Assembly (NCBI GenBank): GCA_030512335.1
Contig: JAULSU010000004.1
Coordinates: 2,232,001-2,296,000, forward strand
Source: Immersiella caudata
Lineage: Eukaryota > Ascomycota > Sordariomycetes > Sordariales > Lasiosphaeriaceae
Direction of reading: 5' to 3'
Length of the DNA: 64,000 nucleotides
This document shows positions 45,914 through 57,985 of this stretch, one piece after another. The position numbers and the translations under genes are program-made. The notes beneath the pieces were generated by a model, which was not told the DNA's origin, ran no database searches, and saw only the letters and a list, made by a program, of their open reading frames with translations. Positions within the stretch are counted from its first letter, which is position 1; each line of letters begins with the position of its first letter.

Positions 45914-48290
45914 GGTGAAGTTCAATGACGGTGGGGCTCGAGAGGGTTGCGAACCTCTTTCCAGAGTAGGCTCCCGTCCCTCCTTTAATATTGAACACAA
46001 GGCCATGCGGTGGATGGTCCTGTCTGTTTCACTGCCTCACTGCCTCGATCGGGCGAACGCTAAGCCGTCTTCACGCCATGGTGATTGGTCGCTGCCGAAC
46101 TAGACCGATGTAGGTTTTCGGAGTCAATCTTGATTAGCCCGACGGCTGCATCGTGCAGGCAGCCCCAAGGCAACCACGCGCCCCTAGCGCCAATGGTTGC
46201 AGCCCTAAAGACGTTGCGAAGAGTCATGTCCGCAGCAGGTCGTACAGCGCATTCGACAACGGCATCGGGGACTCCCCAGCCACGTTCGATAAATGCGGAG
46301 AAATGGGAGGCTGTGCAGTGTGAACCCCACGGGAGTGGCGAACCCCGTTGGGGTTTGCAATCTGCAAATGCCGAAGATAAGGGGCGATCGGACGGGTGAT
46401 GCGGCGCGAGTCCCGGTCAGAGCGGCGCAATTGAAGCCGCAAATGCGAGGATGATGATGAGGGATGAGTGCGAAGCTGGACGATTTCGACACCAAGCTCT
46501 AACCAGGGGTTGCAACTTCCGACCCGAAAATGAGGGGCCTTCCAAGGGTACAGTAAAATTCACATGCAGCACAGTGCCAGGGGACACAACCGTGCCGCAG
46601 CCCCAATGTCGAATAAAACACAGGTCTTTCCCGCCTCGAAAATTGACAGATTTTCATCCAATCCATTTGCGTCGGCCATGGACCTTCCAGCCCAACATCC
46701 CATAATGCACGACTTACACCACATCGTGGTCGCCACCCTCGCCAGCGGGCGCAACATGACGATAGCGGAGCGCATCCCGTTCACGTTTTCGTCTGTTGTG
46801 TCTCTTGTTGCTTTCGATCACCATCGTCTTCAACCCTGCCGTTGCCTGTCAGGACGCATCTTTGTGACTCTGACTTTGCTGATCGCCACAGCCATTCCCG
46901 CTTTGCAACTGTCGAGTCCCTAAGGTAGGTTCTGGCCAGGATTCCTCGGGACGATGTGCGCCAGGCCATGTCTGACCTCGAAGCGTTTCTGGTCGTCTGC
47001 GCGGAGATGTTGACCTGGCTGACCGTATTCTACCGGTACTTTGTTCGGCTGGCCAGACCGCTGTAGACCCCGCTGGGCAGCCAGATCCTCCCCTAGCGCC
47101 AAGATTGATAACGCCAAGCCCGTCCTTCCTCGTCCAACAACACATCAAAAGTACCTAATAATCGGGCAAGCGTATCGCTTGGATCTGCGCTCCACAACCT
47201 CACCGCCCTGTCACATCTATACTGCGGATGCATCTTCACCATGGATGCACCTAGGCTTTCACGCTGGAAATTTGTCCCCACATCAAACCCTCAGCCGGCC
47301 GGAACCCTTGGAATAGTAAAGAACAAAGCATCATTAATCACCACTCAGACCGCGATTTGCCGTTAGGAAGGCATAACGGTTACTGTCCGGTCGGGGGCGC
47401 GTGTACGGGCCGATTCTGTGCTCAAACGTGGCGGCGGCGATGCCCAAACCGCAAATATCGTTTCAATCAGCAGTGCCTGGGCCCGGCACCGAACTGCTCG
47501 CCGTGCCATTCCAGCCCCAATACCGAAAATAGCAGTAAAGGGATTCCAGTGGGAATGTTTGGTGCTAGATCGAGTCCTCGACCCAATTCCTGAAGAAGGT
47601 CATTCTTTCAGCCTCTATTTCATCAGCGGCTGGACTCTCTTCGTGCCAGAATAAAGGGGCGATAACGATGTAAGCTAGGCACATATGCCTACAACTGAGG
47701 TAGGAGCAGGCACTGGGGCTGGGCGCGTTAAAGCTTTGAACTCTGTCCCTATTAAAACAGGTACTCGGTTTTTGCTCCATCTTCGTGCTTTATCCATTCC
47801 CATCTCTCGAGTGTTCCTCCGCTACAGGTGAGCAAAGTACTTACGCCTGAGCCACTTCCGCACCAGTCCCGCGCTCAAACCGAAATCTTCCCCCCAAGAG
47901 CTAAAGGTCCTGCAGGCAAGTGATCCAATAGACTTCTACGCCGGTCAACAGTTATGCTAGAGGGGTGGGAGGCCCAAGGCCATTGGCTACAATTTGACTC
48001 ACTGTATGCCGAACTAACAATTTGTCAGCTGGGTATTGGCAGACTAGGTAGGTAGTAGTCATGTCATCCAGGCAGGTTTAAGTCTCCTGCATCTAGAGGG
48101 GGCCGTTCCAACCCAATCTAGATATACCTTGCATACGGTTCAATTTAAAAAGGAAAAAGGAAAGCGGTCGGGGTAGAGTCCGAACTATTTATCACAACAG
48201 GCCCATCCGATCGTTACGTATTGCGGACCTCTTCGCGAATATCCAAGGTACCCACCCAATCTACTTAGGTTTCGCTTCTAGACGAAAATC
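45914..48290. other. Long region without a recognised gene
   Basis: About 2.4 kb. Short frames on both strands carry no family-like sequence or credible introns. Near 48043-48055 there is an AGGTAGGTAG-type repeat of a kind common in Sordariomycete intergenic DNA. The left end is the promoter of AAA copy 2. Confidence 0.45.
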
Positions 48291-49343
48291 ATGGAAGAAA
48301 GCTGCACAAGACCTGGGGACGGCGACCTCTACGGCATCGGCATCCGTGTTGACTTTTACCTCCAATGGTTCGCCGGGTTCCTTCTCCGCATTTTCAGTTG
48401 CTCGTGGTCCACCATTTCGGGCGTCAGAGTCGCCAACAACAAGCTGGGCAGTGCTGTTATGCTTGCCGTTGTCATAAACACGGCAAAAGGCACAGCGCTG
48501 TCAGTCGACTACCTCATTGTCTACTACTTCACCGTTGCCTTGTTTTACAACGAATCTTATAACCTCCTCGAGAAAACCGTCATCCCGTTAGGTCAAAATT
48601 CCGCGGAAATCGTCTATCGTCTTAACCTAGACGCCCCCCTCGTCGCGCAAGACACACTCTACGTTTCTTCGACATTATTCGGTGCTTGATTCTGGCTGGT
48701 CGGTGTAAATCATACGCACAAGCTGGTCATTTGCGGAGGACCTGTCGCCCCCCAGGCCGCCGTCTTTGGCCTGTTTGGTCTCGAAGACAAAAGGTGGAGG
48801 TATTTCGCAGCCACAATGTCCATTGTTCTCGGCTTGGTTCTCTGCGTCATCTTTCTGGGCCACCATTTCAAATACAAAACAAACGGGAGCGACGGACCCG
48901 TGACTCGAGTCTTTCAGAGGGTGAGTGTCGGCACGGCGCGAATTTTCCGCCAGGTCAGCATGCAGCCTAGTTGGAACCCGAAAGATCTTATCCGAAAAAC
49001 ATCCCGGTATCTTTTCCGGCCGAGTTTTGACCTTGCGAGCCCGAAAGTGCTTGCGCACTGGCTCGCGGTCAACTTCCTGGGACCTCTGCTTTCGGCGGTG
49101 TCGGTCGAGCGGATGCTGGTGGCCAACCGCTTGAGTACAAGCGGAATCACTGACTGGACTGGCCAGATGATCGCACTTCTAACAGGGATTACAAACTTGT
49201 GTGTCGCCCTGTGGAACATATTTAGGAGGAGGTTGGTCGACCGGGAGGAAACGAAGAGCGGACAGAGGGCCCAGCTGCTTCAACTCCACGCATACTTATC
49301 CAAAAGACCACTGGACGAGAGCGAAATGGGCCCTGCTGTATAA
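48291..49343 (+). pseudogene. Fungal multi-pass membrane protein with one in-frame stop
   Basis: No function recognised. The frame from the ATG at 48291 runs through YGIGIRVDFYLQWFAGFLL and several hydrophobic helices (SAVMLAVVINTA, YLIVYYFTVALFY) to TGA at 48687-48689. It continues in the same frame (FWLVGVNHTHKL, MSIVLGLVLCVIFLG, LGPLLSAVSVERM) to 49343, 351 codons in all. In place of TGA a Trp is plausible (TGG), or Arg (CGA). Alternatively an unseen intron removes the stop, but no good donor and acceptor flank it. The preserved frame on both sides points to a recent single-base lesion. Confidence 0.6.
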
Positions 49344-49744
49344 TGCTTGGACAGTGGCGGAGGAGAAGACCCCCATGGCGAGGTCCGTTCATCCTCCAGG
49401 GAAGGGCTGTGTGTGGTCGTGTTCTACCAAGGTACCTAGGCAGGTAGCTTAGGTCGATGGGCCTGAAGAGGGGAACTGCCCAGTTGGGACCGACTGGTGG
49501 GTTCTGATGCAGGACGGGTTCGCGGCAGTTCCCGAACTGGACGGCTGAGAAAACCAATTGCGATTCGCTGGCATGCCATGTTATCATGTGGATGTGATGT
49601 GACGCTGGATCAGGGCGGCACAATTATCGCCGAAAATGAGGGGACGAGCACGGGCAAAGCGGTGACTTCGATTTTCTCACATAGAGCCCGAATATCCGTG
49701 CTTCATTCTAGACCGGAGCGGCAACTTCCAAATCAATCCCCAAA
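49344..49744. other. Intergenic region
   Basis: No gene seen. An AGGTACCTAGGCAGGTAG-type repeat lies near 49428-49448. Confidence 0.45.
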
Positions 49745-51002
49745 ATGACCGACTCTTTTGGAAGGAGCACCCAACCAGATGCCCCACCCACCGAATTGGG
49801 CCGACTGCGCATCTTGTCCTCAACTTGTGGACTTCGCGTTTCTCCTCTCGCGCTTGGCGGTGGAAACATCGGCCAAGCGTGGAACAAGGCATGGGGTGTC
49901 ATGACCAAGGAGCGAGCATTTGAGCTGCTAAATGCCTATTTCAATGTAAGTGCTCTACTCATTGCATTCACCTTTGGGGCAATGCTGTTGTCACAGGTAT
50001 TGACTTCCACTACAGGCAGGCGGCAACTTTTTCGACAGCTCCAATTCGTACCAGAACGGCGAGTCGGAGTCCTGGATTGGCGAATGGATAGCTCAGCGAG
50101 ATGGCGGCATCCGTGATCAGGTTGTCATCGCCACCAAATACACAGCCGATTCCCAACTAGTGGCTGCCGGGCCCGGCAAAAAAGGCCGCACCGCGAACTC
50201 AGCTGGCAACCACCGTCGGAGCTTGCACATGAACCTGCGCGACTCCCTAAAGAGACTACAGACCGACTACATCGACATCCTGTACGTGCACTGGTGGGAC
50301 TACACGACCTCGATTGAAGAAGTCATGGATTCACTCCATGCCCTCGTCCTGCAGGGAAAGGTGCTCTACCTGGGGATCAGCGACACACCGGCTTGGATCG
50401 TCAGCGCGGCCAACATGTACGCCAAAGTCCACGGAAGAACGCAATTCAGCATCTACTCGGGCCGTTGGAATGTCCTGGACCGCGACTTTGAGCGGGAAAT
50501 TCTTCCGATGGCACGCAGTTTCGGAATGGCACTTGCCCCTTGGGGTGTTCTCGGCGGCGGACGCTGGCAAACCGCAAAGGCAATCGAGGACAGGGAGAAG
50601 GAAGGAGATTCAATCCGCCCAGTACACGGCCTGTTTCAGTCCCCGGAAGAAGCCAACGTCAGCGCGGCGCTACATCGTGTGGCAGCCGAGCATGGAACCG
50701 ATTCTGTGGCGAGAGTTGCATTGGCCTACATCTTCAAGAAAGCTGCACAACACGGCGTATATAACGTATTTCCAGTGGTCGGCGGCAGGAGGGTTGAGCA
50801 GTTGCACGATAACATTGAAGCTCTTGGGCTCACTCTCACAGACGACCAGATCGACTACCTCGAAAGTCTGAAGCCCTTCGATATCGGCTTCCCGGCAAAC
50901 TTCGTTGGTGGCGATCCCAATGTGACAGGAGTGGCACAGCCCCTGATTGCGAGGGATGCGTTTCTCGCTTTTCCAGGGGCTTCCAAGCCACTGGCTAAGT
51001 AG
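49745..51002 (+). CDS. Aldo-keto reductase, aryl-alcohol dehydrogenase / norsolorinate reductase-like
   Basis: Exons 49745-49945 and 50016-51002 (intron 49946-50015) give 395 aa. An NADPH-dependent TIM-barrel reductase. The start of the barrel is LRVSPLALGGGNIG. The catalytic Asp and Tyr are in NFFDSSNSYQNGESE (joined by splicing), Lys in VIATKYTA and His in DILYVHWWD. Cofactor-binding loops include APWGVLGGGRW and FPVVGGRRVEQL. It ends with FVGGDPN, typical of AAD-type and sterigmatocystin/aflatoxin norsolorinate-reductase-like enzymes. No polyketide synthase or other pathway gene is adjacent, so a general aldehyde or aryl-alcohol role is more likely than a toxin pathway. Confidence 0.87.
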
Positions 51003-52564
51003 TGCCAACAGTTGATATGGCATCAGCGTTATCGGGGTCTCGCTTTTTCCGTCATTTGCCACGCCCTGGTGTACCGAGATCCTACCCGGCAGCTCAGAAG
51101 TGCAACGTCGCACTTGTTATACATTCCAATGCCTTCATTTCAGTTATCATTCTCCTTCCTCACCATACGAGATAGGGAAAATACTCGCGGTGCCGTTATC
51201 TCAGACAGCCAAGGACTCGTCGGAGCATTCATTGCCTCAACTGTCACGAAGTTCCCGTCTTCTCGGGACACGAGCGGCATAGTGATCAGCCGACACAACC
51301 GAGACGTGCTCCAAGGCGGCTGTTGCCAAGCAAAGAGTTGCCCAGGGTCTCTCGGGCGTCGGGACTGGTGGCCTGCAGACGCCGGCAAAAACCACGAGCC
51401 GGCAGGGTCCTTCCCACCACTTTTCCGGTCAAACCTCGCCTTACGTCGAGTTTGCTAACAGGCCCGTGCTCTCGGTAAGCCGACAATGTCAATGACCGCA
51501 AGGGTTGCCCACCTACCCTAGAAGCTCGGCCAACAACCCAAGGGGCCGAGTTTAAAGTTAGTTTCACGTCTCGATCGTTGAGGCTCTGGCAGCATAGACA
51601 TGGCAGCGATTCCCAATTTAAGATATCAAGAACCTGTCTCAACCAAATCCGGTTGAACCCCCAGACCTTGTTTCTGGTGAACCGTTGAACTCGGCGATTG
51701 CACGCATTCCGATCGCTCGGGCCGCCAAGACGAGATCTCTCGACCAGTGGAAGGGCTGGAGGGTTGATGGCCAGATCTGCGCACGTCCCAGGGGGGAGGC
51801 CTGAAAGGTCTCAGAGTTGCGAAGCGAGACATCCAACTTGAAGCCTCTGGTTCCTTACCTGCCAGGCACGGGCCCAGGGTAAAACCCGGTTGGGGACAGA
51901 ACGGGACAATTGCGGTCTGTGCGCGCCGTCTCAGGGGCTCACGTCGACGACAACCGGCTTCACATTGATTGCGACGTACGGCTCGGAGATTTTGCCAATT
52001 GTCGGAACTGAAGTGCTCGGGCATATCTGAAGTTGTATCGACGACACTGACAAAGAACTAAGCTGCGCAACGCGCGCGGAAGAGAAGAACTGTAGGATGC
52101 CCTTGGTGGGAATTTATTAGTGGCATGCGGTCACATGCAACCACTACGACGAACGCCCCAATCGACAGGACCCTGGCCCAGAGGCTGATCTGGGGATAAT
52201 GGCTTTGAAACGAAATCCATACATAGCCAATCGTCTATGCCGTGCGTTGCAAGCAGCTGCATGGCGAACATCGACCGTTTGGCAGGCGCACAGGGGGCAC
52301 CTGTCAGTGCTTGACCCCCTGTAGGAAACATCGCCAATCGCAATGATTTCCGGTCCGAAACTCGCATCATGGAGAGCATGAGGGACACCATGCCACGATC
52401 GACACTATATCTATTTGTCTTGGCCAGGTTCCCCATGTCCTGGCTTGGATCTTGGATCTCCCGTTGCTCTTATTATCTCAATCCGCCATACCAACATCAC
52501 AACATCGAATGCCACCTACATAGTGCTCGCCATCGAGTACACACAGCAAGATTCCAACGTCAAC
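51003..52564. other. Region without a recognised gene
   Basis: About 1.5 kb. Short frames only. The right end is the promoter/leader of the rhodopsin-like gene. Confidence 0.45.
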
Positions 52565-53810
52565 ATGGCCCAAATGACCCCGAATCCAGCCCTAAACGGG
52601 CAGTCGAGGTTTGGTGAGATTGTGATCATTCTCTCGGTCTTCTCCGTCATCAGCACGGTCGCCGTGGCCATGCGATGCTACGCCCGCCTCTTCATGCTGC
52701 GGTGTTTTGGTCGCGACGATGGAGTCATGGTGGCAGCACAAGTGCTTGCATTAGCATCAGCGGTCGCCATTGGCCTCGGTATGCCCCTTTTTTCCGCTCT
52801 GCCCACGATCAACACTAACCCACCAAACAGAAGCGCAATATGGCCTCGGCCGCCATACCTGGGTAGTCCCACAACAGAACCTCATCCCCTACATGAAAGC
52901 CTTTTACGCTTCCATCGTCGTCTACAACATCGCCGTCTGCCTCACCAAGGTCTCCATCCTTCTCCAATACAAGCGCCTCTTCTCCAACCCCATCATGCAA
53001 CGCATCACCCTCTGGGGCCTCTGCTTCCTCGTCGCCTGGGCCGTCGCCCTCGCCTTCCTCCTCACCCTCATCTGCCAACCCGTCGCCGCCTTCTGGGACC
53101 CCTCCATCGGCGGGAAATGCCTCGAAGCGTCCACAATTTGGTACATAATGGCGGGCGTCAACATCGCCTCCGACTTCGCCATACTCGTGCTCCCAATGCC
53201 AGTGATCAAATCCCTGCAACTCCCCAAGCGCCAAAAGATCATGCTCATCGCCGTCTTCTGCTTGGGCTTCTTCCCCTGCGCGGTATCCATCTACCGCGTG
53301 AAAACCCTCCGCACAGCCATCGACACGCAAGATCCCATGTACGATAACGTCGACCCCGCGACTTGGTCCTTCCTGGAACTCACCACCGGCGTGCTCGCTG
53401 CGTGTCTTCCTACCCTCCGCCCTATCTTCACCGCGGCTATGCCTGGCTTGTTCGGTGCTTCTGGCCATCGCAACCGCACGGGACATGGACAGTCTACGCA
53501 CCGCGGTGGTACGGCGAAGCCTCACATCTCGCAGAATGGCTCGGCGTATGCCAGGGGGGAGCAATTCAAGATTAAGGAGTTGGATTTTGACAGTCAGAGG
53601 GGAGGAAGTAGCAGTGGGGAGGAGGATGTGGAGTTTGGGGCGTTGAAGCATGTGGGGAGAACGGATGGGAAGGCGGGAGCGTACAGTGTGAGTGTGGCTG
53701 CTGCGGAGGAGGGGAGGAGGAGTGGTGTGTTTGGAGGGATCAAGGCTACGACGGTGGTGACGCAGCAGGTTACGAGAGGGGTAGGAGGAAAGGGGTATGC
53801 GAGGCGGTGA
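52565..53810 (+). CDS. Rhodopsin-like integral membrane protein (PTH11/SAT4-type, seven helices)
   Basis: Exons 52565-52778 and 52831-53810 (intron 52779-52830) give 397 aa. Seven hydrophobic helices are seen, among them EIVIILSVFSVISTVAVAM, AFYASIVVYNIAVCLTKVSI and FLVAWAVALAFLLTLICQ. Typical fungal-rhodopsin-domain motifs follow: CFGRDDGVMVAA, YGLGRHTW, SILLQYKRLF, ICQPVAAFWDPSIGGKC, NIASDFAILVLPMPVI, PATWSFLELTTGVLAACLPTLRP. The cytosolic tail is Gly/Ser-rich and acidic. There is no CFEM domain at the N terminus and no retinal-binding Lys signature, so a light-sensor role is not implied. Family members act as possible surface-sensing GPCR-like proteins, mostly unproven. Confidence 0.85.
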
Positions 53811-54492
53811 GATGGAGACACTGTATGGATGAATGTACGGAGTTGCGTATTAGTACTTGGGATAAGGGGGTCCTTGTTTTGGGTTTAGCTGGCGTCGGGA
53901 GGGATGGGATGAATTGGTTGGATTTTGATACCCCAATGAGGAGGCTCATATGTATTTGTCTCTGGATGTCTAATTTAATTGACTATTATACGGACCTGTA
54001 CGTACTTTAGTGAACGTTTTTGATCTTCTATCTTGCAGGTTCGGAAAGCGGTGACCAGTCTTTCCATTGAATGAAATGAGTTTGGGCTTCAAGCGCCCCG
54101 AAAGCCGTATCTTGCGACCTGCATCTATGGCGGGTCAAAGCAAGCTAGAAACGAGGAGGTCTAGGACTTTGATTAACCAGGATCTGAGCGGGGAAGCTAG
54201 CCCTCTCGAAAGGATACCTGTGAGGGCTTGCAAATTATGCCGTATTGGTGTTCTCAACGTAAATTAGGATTTCAAAGGAAAGAAGGTGGGCGATGTCCAA
54301 GGATATTCAATATTTCAATCTTCAAGACTGCTACTGCCTGCAGTGTTTATACGGACTTAAGCCGGCAGCCTCACGGAGCTCCTTCCGCAAGTGGTCTCGC
54401 TATTTCGGAGTGTCGCCACGGGCGCACACGTGCTACATAACCGATTCCGAAGGGCCATGGTCTTCCTGACCTGGCTTGGGCAGATTCTCCAT
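53811..54492. other. Intergenic region
   Basis: No supported gene. It contains the 3' flank of the rhodopsin-like gene and possibly further decayed sequence of the ankyrin relic. Confidence 0.4.
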
Positions 54493-54720
54493 TCACAAGA
54501 GCAGATCAGGCTTAATATCGCTCCGCCCAAACTGCTCGGCCGTAGACAAAGGCGTGTACCCCAATTCGCTCGTGGAGTATGGATCAGCGCCCCCACGCAA
54601 CAGCACCCTAACCACCTCGGCATAACCATACCCAACCGCCCAGGATAATGCGCTTCGCCCAGTTATGTCCCGTTACTCTAGGTCAACAGACCCCGTTAAC
54701 AGCAGCGCTTCAACTGTTCC
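54493..54720 (-). pseudogene. Ankyrin-repeat gene relic
   Basis: On the minus strand the frame reads VEALLLTGSVDLE, TAA at 54673-54675, then RDITGRSALSWAVGYGYAEVVRVLL, RGGADPYSTSELGYTPL and TAEQFGRSDIK, ending at TGA. This is one and a half to two ankyrin repeats in the DLxSRDxTGRxPLSWA style common in fungal NLR and ankyrin proteins. No gene body remains on either side, so it is a fragment of a lost gene. Confidence 0.55.
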
Positions 54721-55127
54721 AGGAGAGTTCATCTGGACAGCCTATATGGCAACTAAACAAAAGTGGGTACCTCAGAGAAGGCGAAGAAATGAAAATCCTC
54801 CGGCTGAGTGCCATTAAGAAGGTAAAAGGCATGGAAGCTGCATTACTATGGCGCAAGAGTAAGGCAGTGACCCAACGCATCCGGCATTTTGCAGCTGAAA
54901 ATGTTCTAGTTGGCTTCTTTGTAGCTGGGGTCCGACTTTTGGAAGTCGACTCGACTCGTTCCGCGGCCAACCCTATTCCTGCCTGACTCGATGGACCCAC
55001 TTTGAAGCCATCCATCCAATGGCGCGTCGCTTTGTCATCGCCTGAGCCTGGAGTCTGCAAATTTCATCGGTTGCTCTTTCGAACCTTTGTCGCCTGCCTT
55101 TTCATCCCAAACCAAGGTGCTGCTGAT
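54721..55127. other. Promoter-side region of the helicase gene
   Basis: No gene seen. A frame in register with the helicase begins at 55002 but its first 42 codons look like leader. Confidence 0.4.
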
Positions 55128-57108
55128 ATGCTCACCGCCCCCACACAAGCCCGCGCTGTACGTCTCATCACGCAAACTCTTCCTCTTCATCTTCGCAGTA
55201 CCTCGCATGCCATTTTCTTTGGCCGATCAGGGCCCGCGACCACCCCGCTGAGACCTCGTCATTTCAGCTTGCTCAGCGCCCATTTTCACGCGCCCAATTT
55301 CGCCCCACGCGCAGAACCCGGCGCCACTGGTGCTACTGAGTCCTCGCTGCCGCCCCTGTCATCACCAAATCACTCCGCAACGACAACCGCAACCGCCACC
55401 ATGGAGAGCCCGCAACCGGAGCGCGTCACATACGCCAGCATGGCAGGACGCGTGAACCCAAAGCTTCTCAAGGCGCTGGAGCAGATGGAATACACTCACA
55501 TGACACCTGTGCAGGAAAAGGTGCTGCAGCTGCCCAGCTTTACCGACGATGCCCTGGTTCAAGCCAAGACAGGCACTGGCAAGACCATCGCCTTCCTGCT
55601 CCCGGTTCTGCACACCCTGTTGGCCACAAAGAACTTGGACCGGTCCAAAGTCAGCTTGCTTGTCCTCGCCCCGACCCGTGAGCTCGCTCAGCAGATCGCC
55701 GACGAGTGTGACAAGCTTACAAGCTTGTGCAAGCCGGCCCTGGAGTGCCACCTCGCCGTGGGAGGCAGCAAGCGCGCATCCAGCCTCAGCAAGTTCCTCC
55801 AAGGAAGCCCGACCATCCTGGTCGCCACCCCCGGCCGCCTTCTCGACTACCTCTCAGATGAGGCCGTCAAGGAGAAGTTCAGCAACCTCCGCTGTCTCGT
55901 TCTGGACGAGGCCGATCGCATGCTCGACCAGGGCTTCATGCCGGACCTGCTCAAGATCTTGAAAGTGCTGCCCTCCAAGACCAGCGCTGGCTGGCAAGGC
56001 ATGTGCTTCAGCGCCACCGTCCCGCCCGAGATCAACAAAGTCCTCCATTTCGTCCTGTACCCTGGCCACCACCGCATCTCTACCATCGACGAGAACGAAA
56101 CGCCTACCGTGGACGCCATCCCGCAATCTGCCATTCCTGTCGGCTCCATCTACGATGTTCTGCCCACTCTCCATTCGGTGCTGGCGTGTGAGCGAATGGA
56201 CAACCCATCGCTCAAGGCGGTGGTCTTCTGCTCAACCGCGCGTCAGGCGGGCCTTCTGTACAGCATCTTCGGCTACACCGGCGGTGCCGCGCCCGGAAAG
56301 CTGCCCGTCTATCAGATGCACTCGCGCATGAGCCAGGCATCCCGCAATCGAACCGTCGAGGAGTTCAAGGCAGCAACTCAAGGTTTGCTCTTTGCCTCGG
56401 ACGTGGTAGGTCGTGGCATGGACTTCCCCGACATTGGCCTGGTCATCCAGGTCGGCCTCACCACCGACAAGGATCAGTACGTTCATCGTGTTGGAAGGAC
56501 TGGTCGCGCTGGCAAGAGTGGACGAGCAACCATGATTATGACGCCCGAGGAAATGGCATTTGTGCGCAAGAACCCACAGTTTCCCATCAAAACGATCAAG
56601 TGGTAAGTTGGTCCCCTTGATGCATCATGGTCAATTGTGCTGACAAGTTACAAGGGAACATCCCAAGGCGGACAGCACCCTATCGGCGTCGGTTATAGAG
56701 AAGGCACTCGAGAAGGTTCCTCTGCAGACCAAGGAACAGGCCTACGTCGCATTCCTGGGTTTTACCAAGGCTTTGAAGAAGATCCACGGCATGGATGCAC
56801 CCGCAGTCGTCAAGCTTGCCAACCAGTTCTCCGAGTCGCTGGGACTTGAGGAGCCGCCAGCACTCGAGCCCTCCACCGTGGGCAAGATGGGTCTGAAGGG
56901 CGTGCCTGGTTTGACCATCAAGCGCGGCGCAGCAAACAAGGGTGGGCCTCGGGGTGGTCCTGGGGCTGGAGGTCGCAAGAAGCCCCTCGATGATTCCACG
57001 CCGACGGCCTCGAGTTCGGAGAACAGACGCCCCAAGCCTCCAGTGGGCGAGCCTCGGCATAAGAGGCCGAAGAGAGAGACGCGTGGACAGGGTTCGGCGA
57101 CGTTTTGA
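55128..57108 (+). CDS. mss116: Mitochondrial DEAD-box RNA helicase, Mss116/CYT-19 type
   Basis: Exons 55128-56602 and 56655-57108 (intron 56603-56654) give 642 aa. The first about 75 residues are Arg/Ser/Thr-rich with almost no acids, a mitochondrial targeting sequence. Helicase motifs in order: Q motif (YTHMTPVQEKVL), I (AKTGTGKT), Ia (APTRELAQQ), Ib (TPGRLLD), II (VLDEADRM), III (FSATVPPE), IV (AVVFCSTARQ), V (ASDVVGRGMDFP), VI (HRVGRTGRAG). The C-terminal extension ends in a basic Gly/Arg/Lys-rich tail. Relatives act as RNA chaperones for group I and II intron splicing in mitochondria. The intron separates the helicase core from the tail. Orthology to yeast MSS116 is by motif resemblance. 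Confidence 0.88.
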
Positions 57109-57985
57109 TCCGTTTGTTAGGGGCCTGAGCGGGCTGCTTTGAGGGTTGGTGGCCCGGATCATGACTGGATATTCTGGGAACTTCGGATGTGGGCGAGAGT
57201 CGCCGACAGGAGCGGTGACACGTTGGCAGCTTTTGCCATTATGGTCCGGAGTTGGGTTAGAGGTGCTTTTCCTTATGATACCTACCTTAGATAGACACGG
57301 GCTTTGTGCACAGTTTTGCTACTTTATAATCACGATACCAGCCGCCAGTCTTTGGTCGATTTGTCGAGTTCAGAGCTCAGCTAAGCAAGTTGGCACCGGT
57401 AATGCATCGTAGTTGCCTTTTTTCTGCTCTTAACTTCAACCTCTCATGTTGAGGTTCGAAAATACGAAGCTTGTGCGTTCTCCTTGTACCTCATGGCCAC
57501 AATACTATTGTGACACAGACAAATGCTAGCGGGCGGATAGCTAGGACAGTCATTCTTGGGACGCACAAACAAGAAGCATCGGCGATTCCGTGCAGCGGAC
57601 TATTTCTACGGGAAACTCCCTCAATGTTGTGCACATCAAAGAGCCACACGACTGCATACGTGGTTGGGCCATCTCTTCCTATGCACAATGGGGGTAACAG
57701 CACAACCTCTTCTTGCATTGACGACGTATCATCCATTGGCTCGCTTTCCGATGTCTAGGTTGATGCGCTTTCCAGAGTGCCCCGGGCCGATACGTAATGC
57801 CACAACAGGCCAGGAAGGCGCATTTCATCACCCGCTAGCGGGTTGGTTCAGGGTTCTCAATACGAGGCAGGGAAGGAGCATAAAGGCCATGCACCGATGG
57901 GGCTGCGTGCATCCTTTTTTGGCAACGCGCATTTCATCCCTCTTGCAGCATTTCTTCTCCATTGACACCCTTCAACTCGCCCAAA
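57109..57985. other. Intergenic region
   Basis: No gene supported; promoter side of the GMC gene. Short frames carry no family features. Confidence 0.45.

Noticed and set aside
49745..51002. Aldo-keto reductase as part of a mycotoxin cluster
   Set aside because: No polyketide synthase, P450 or pathway regulator lies next to it; resemblance to norsolorinate reductase is family-wide.
52815..53651. 278-codon minus-strand frame opposite the rhodopsin-like gene
   Set aside because: Gly/Glu/Asp-rich mirror of the hydrophobic C-rich coding strand.
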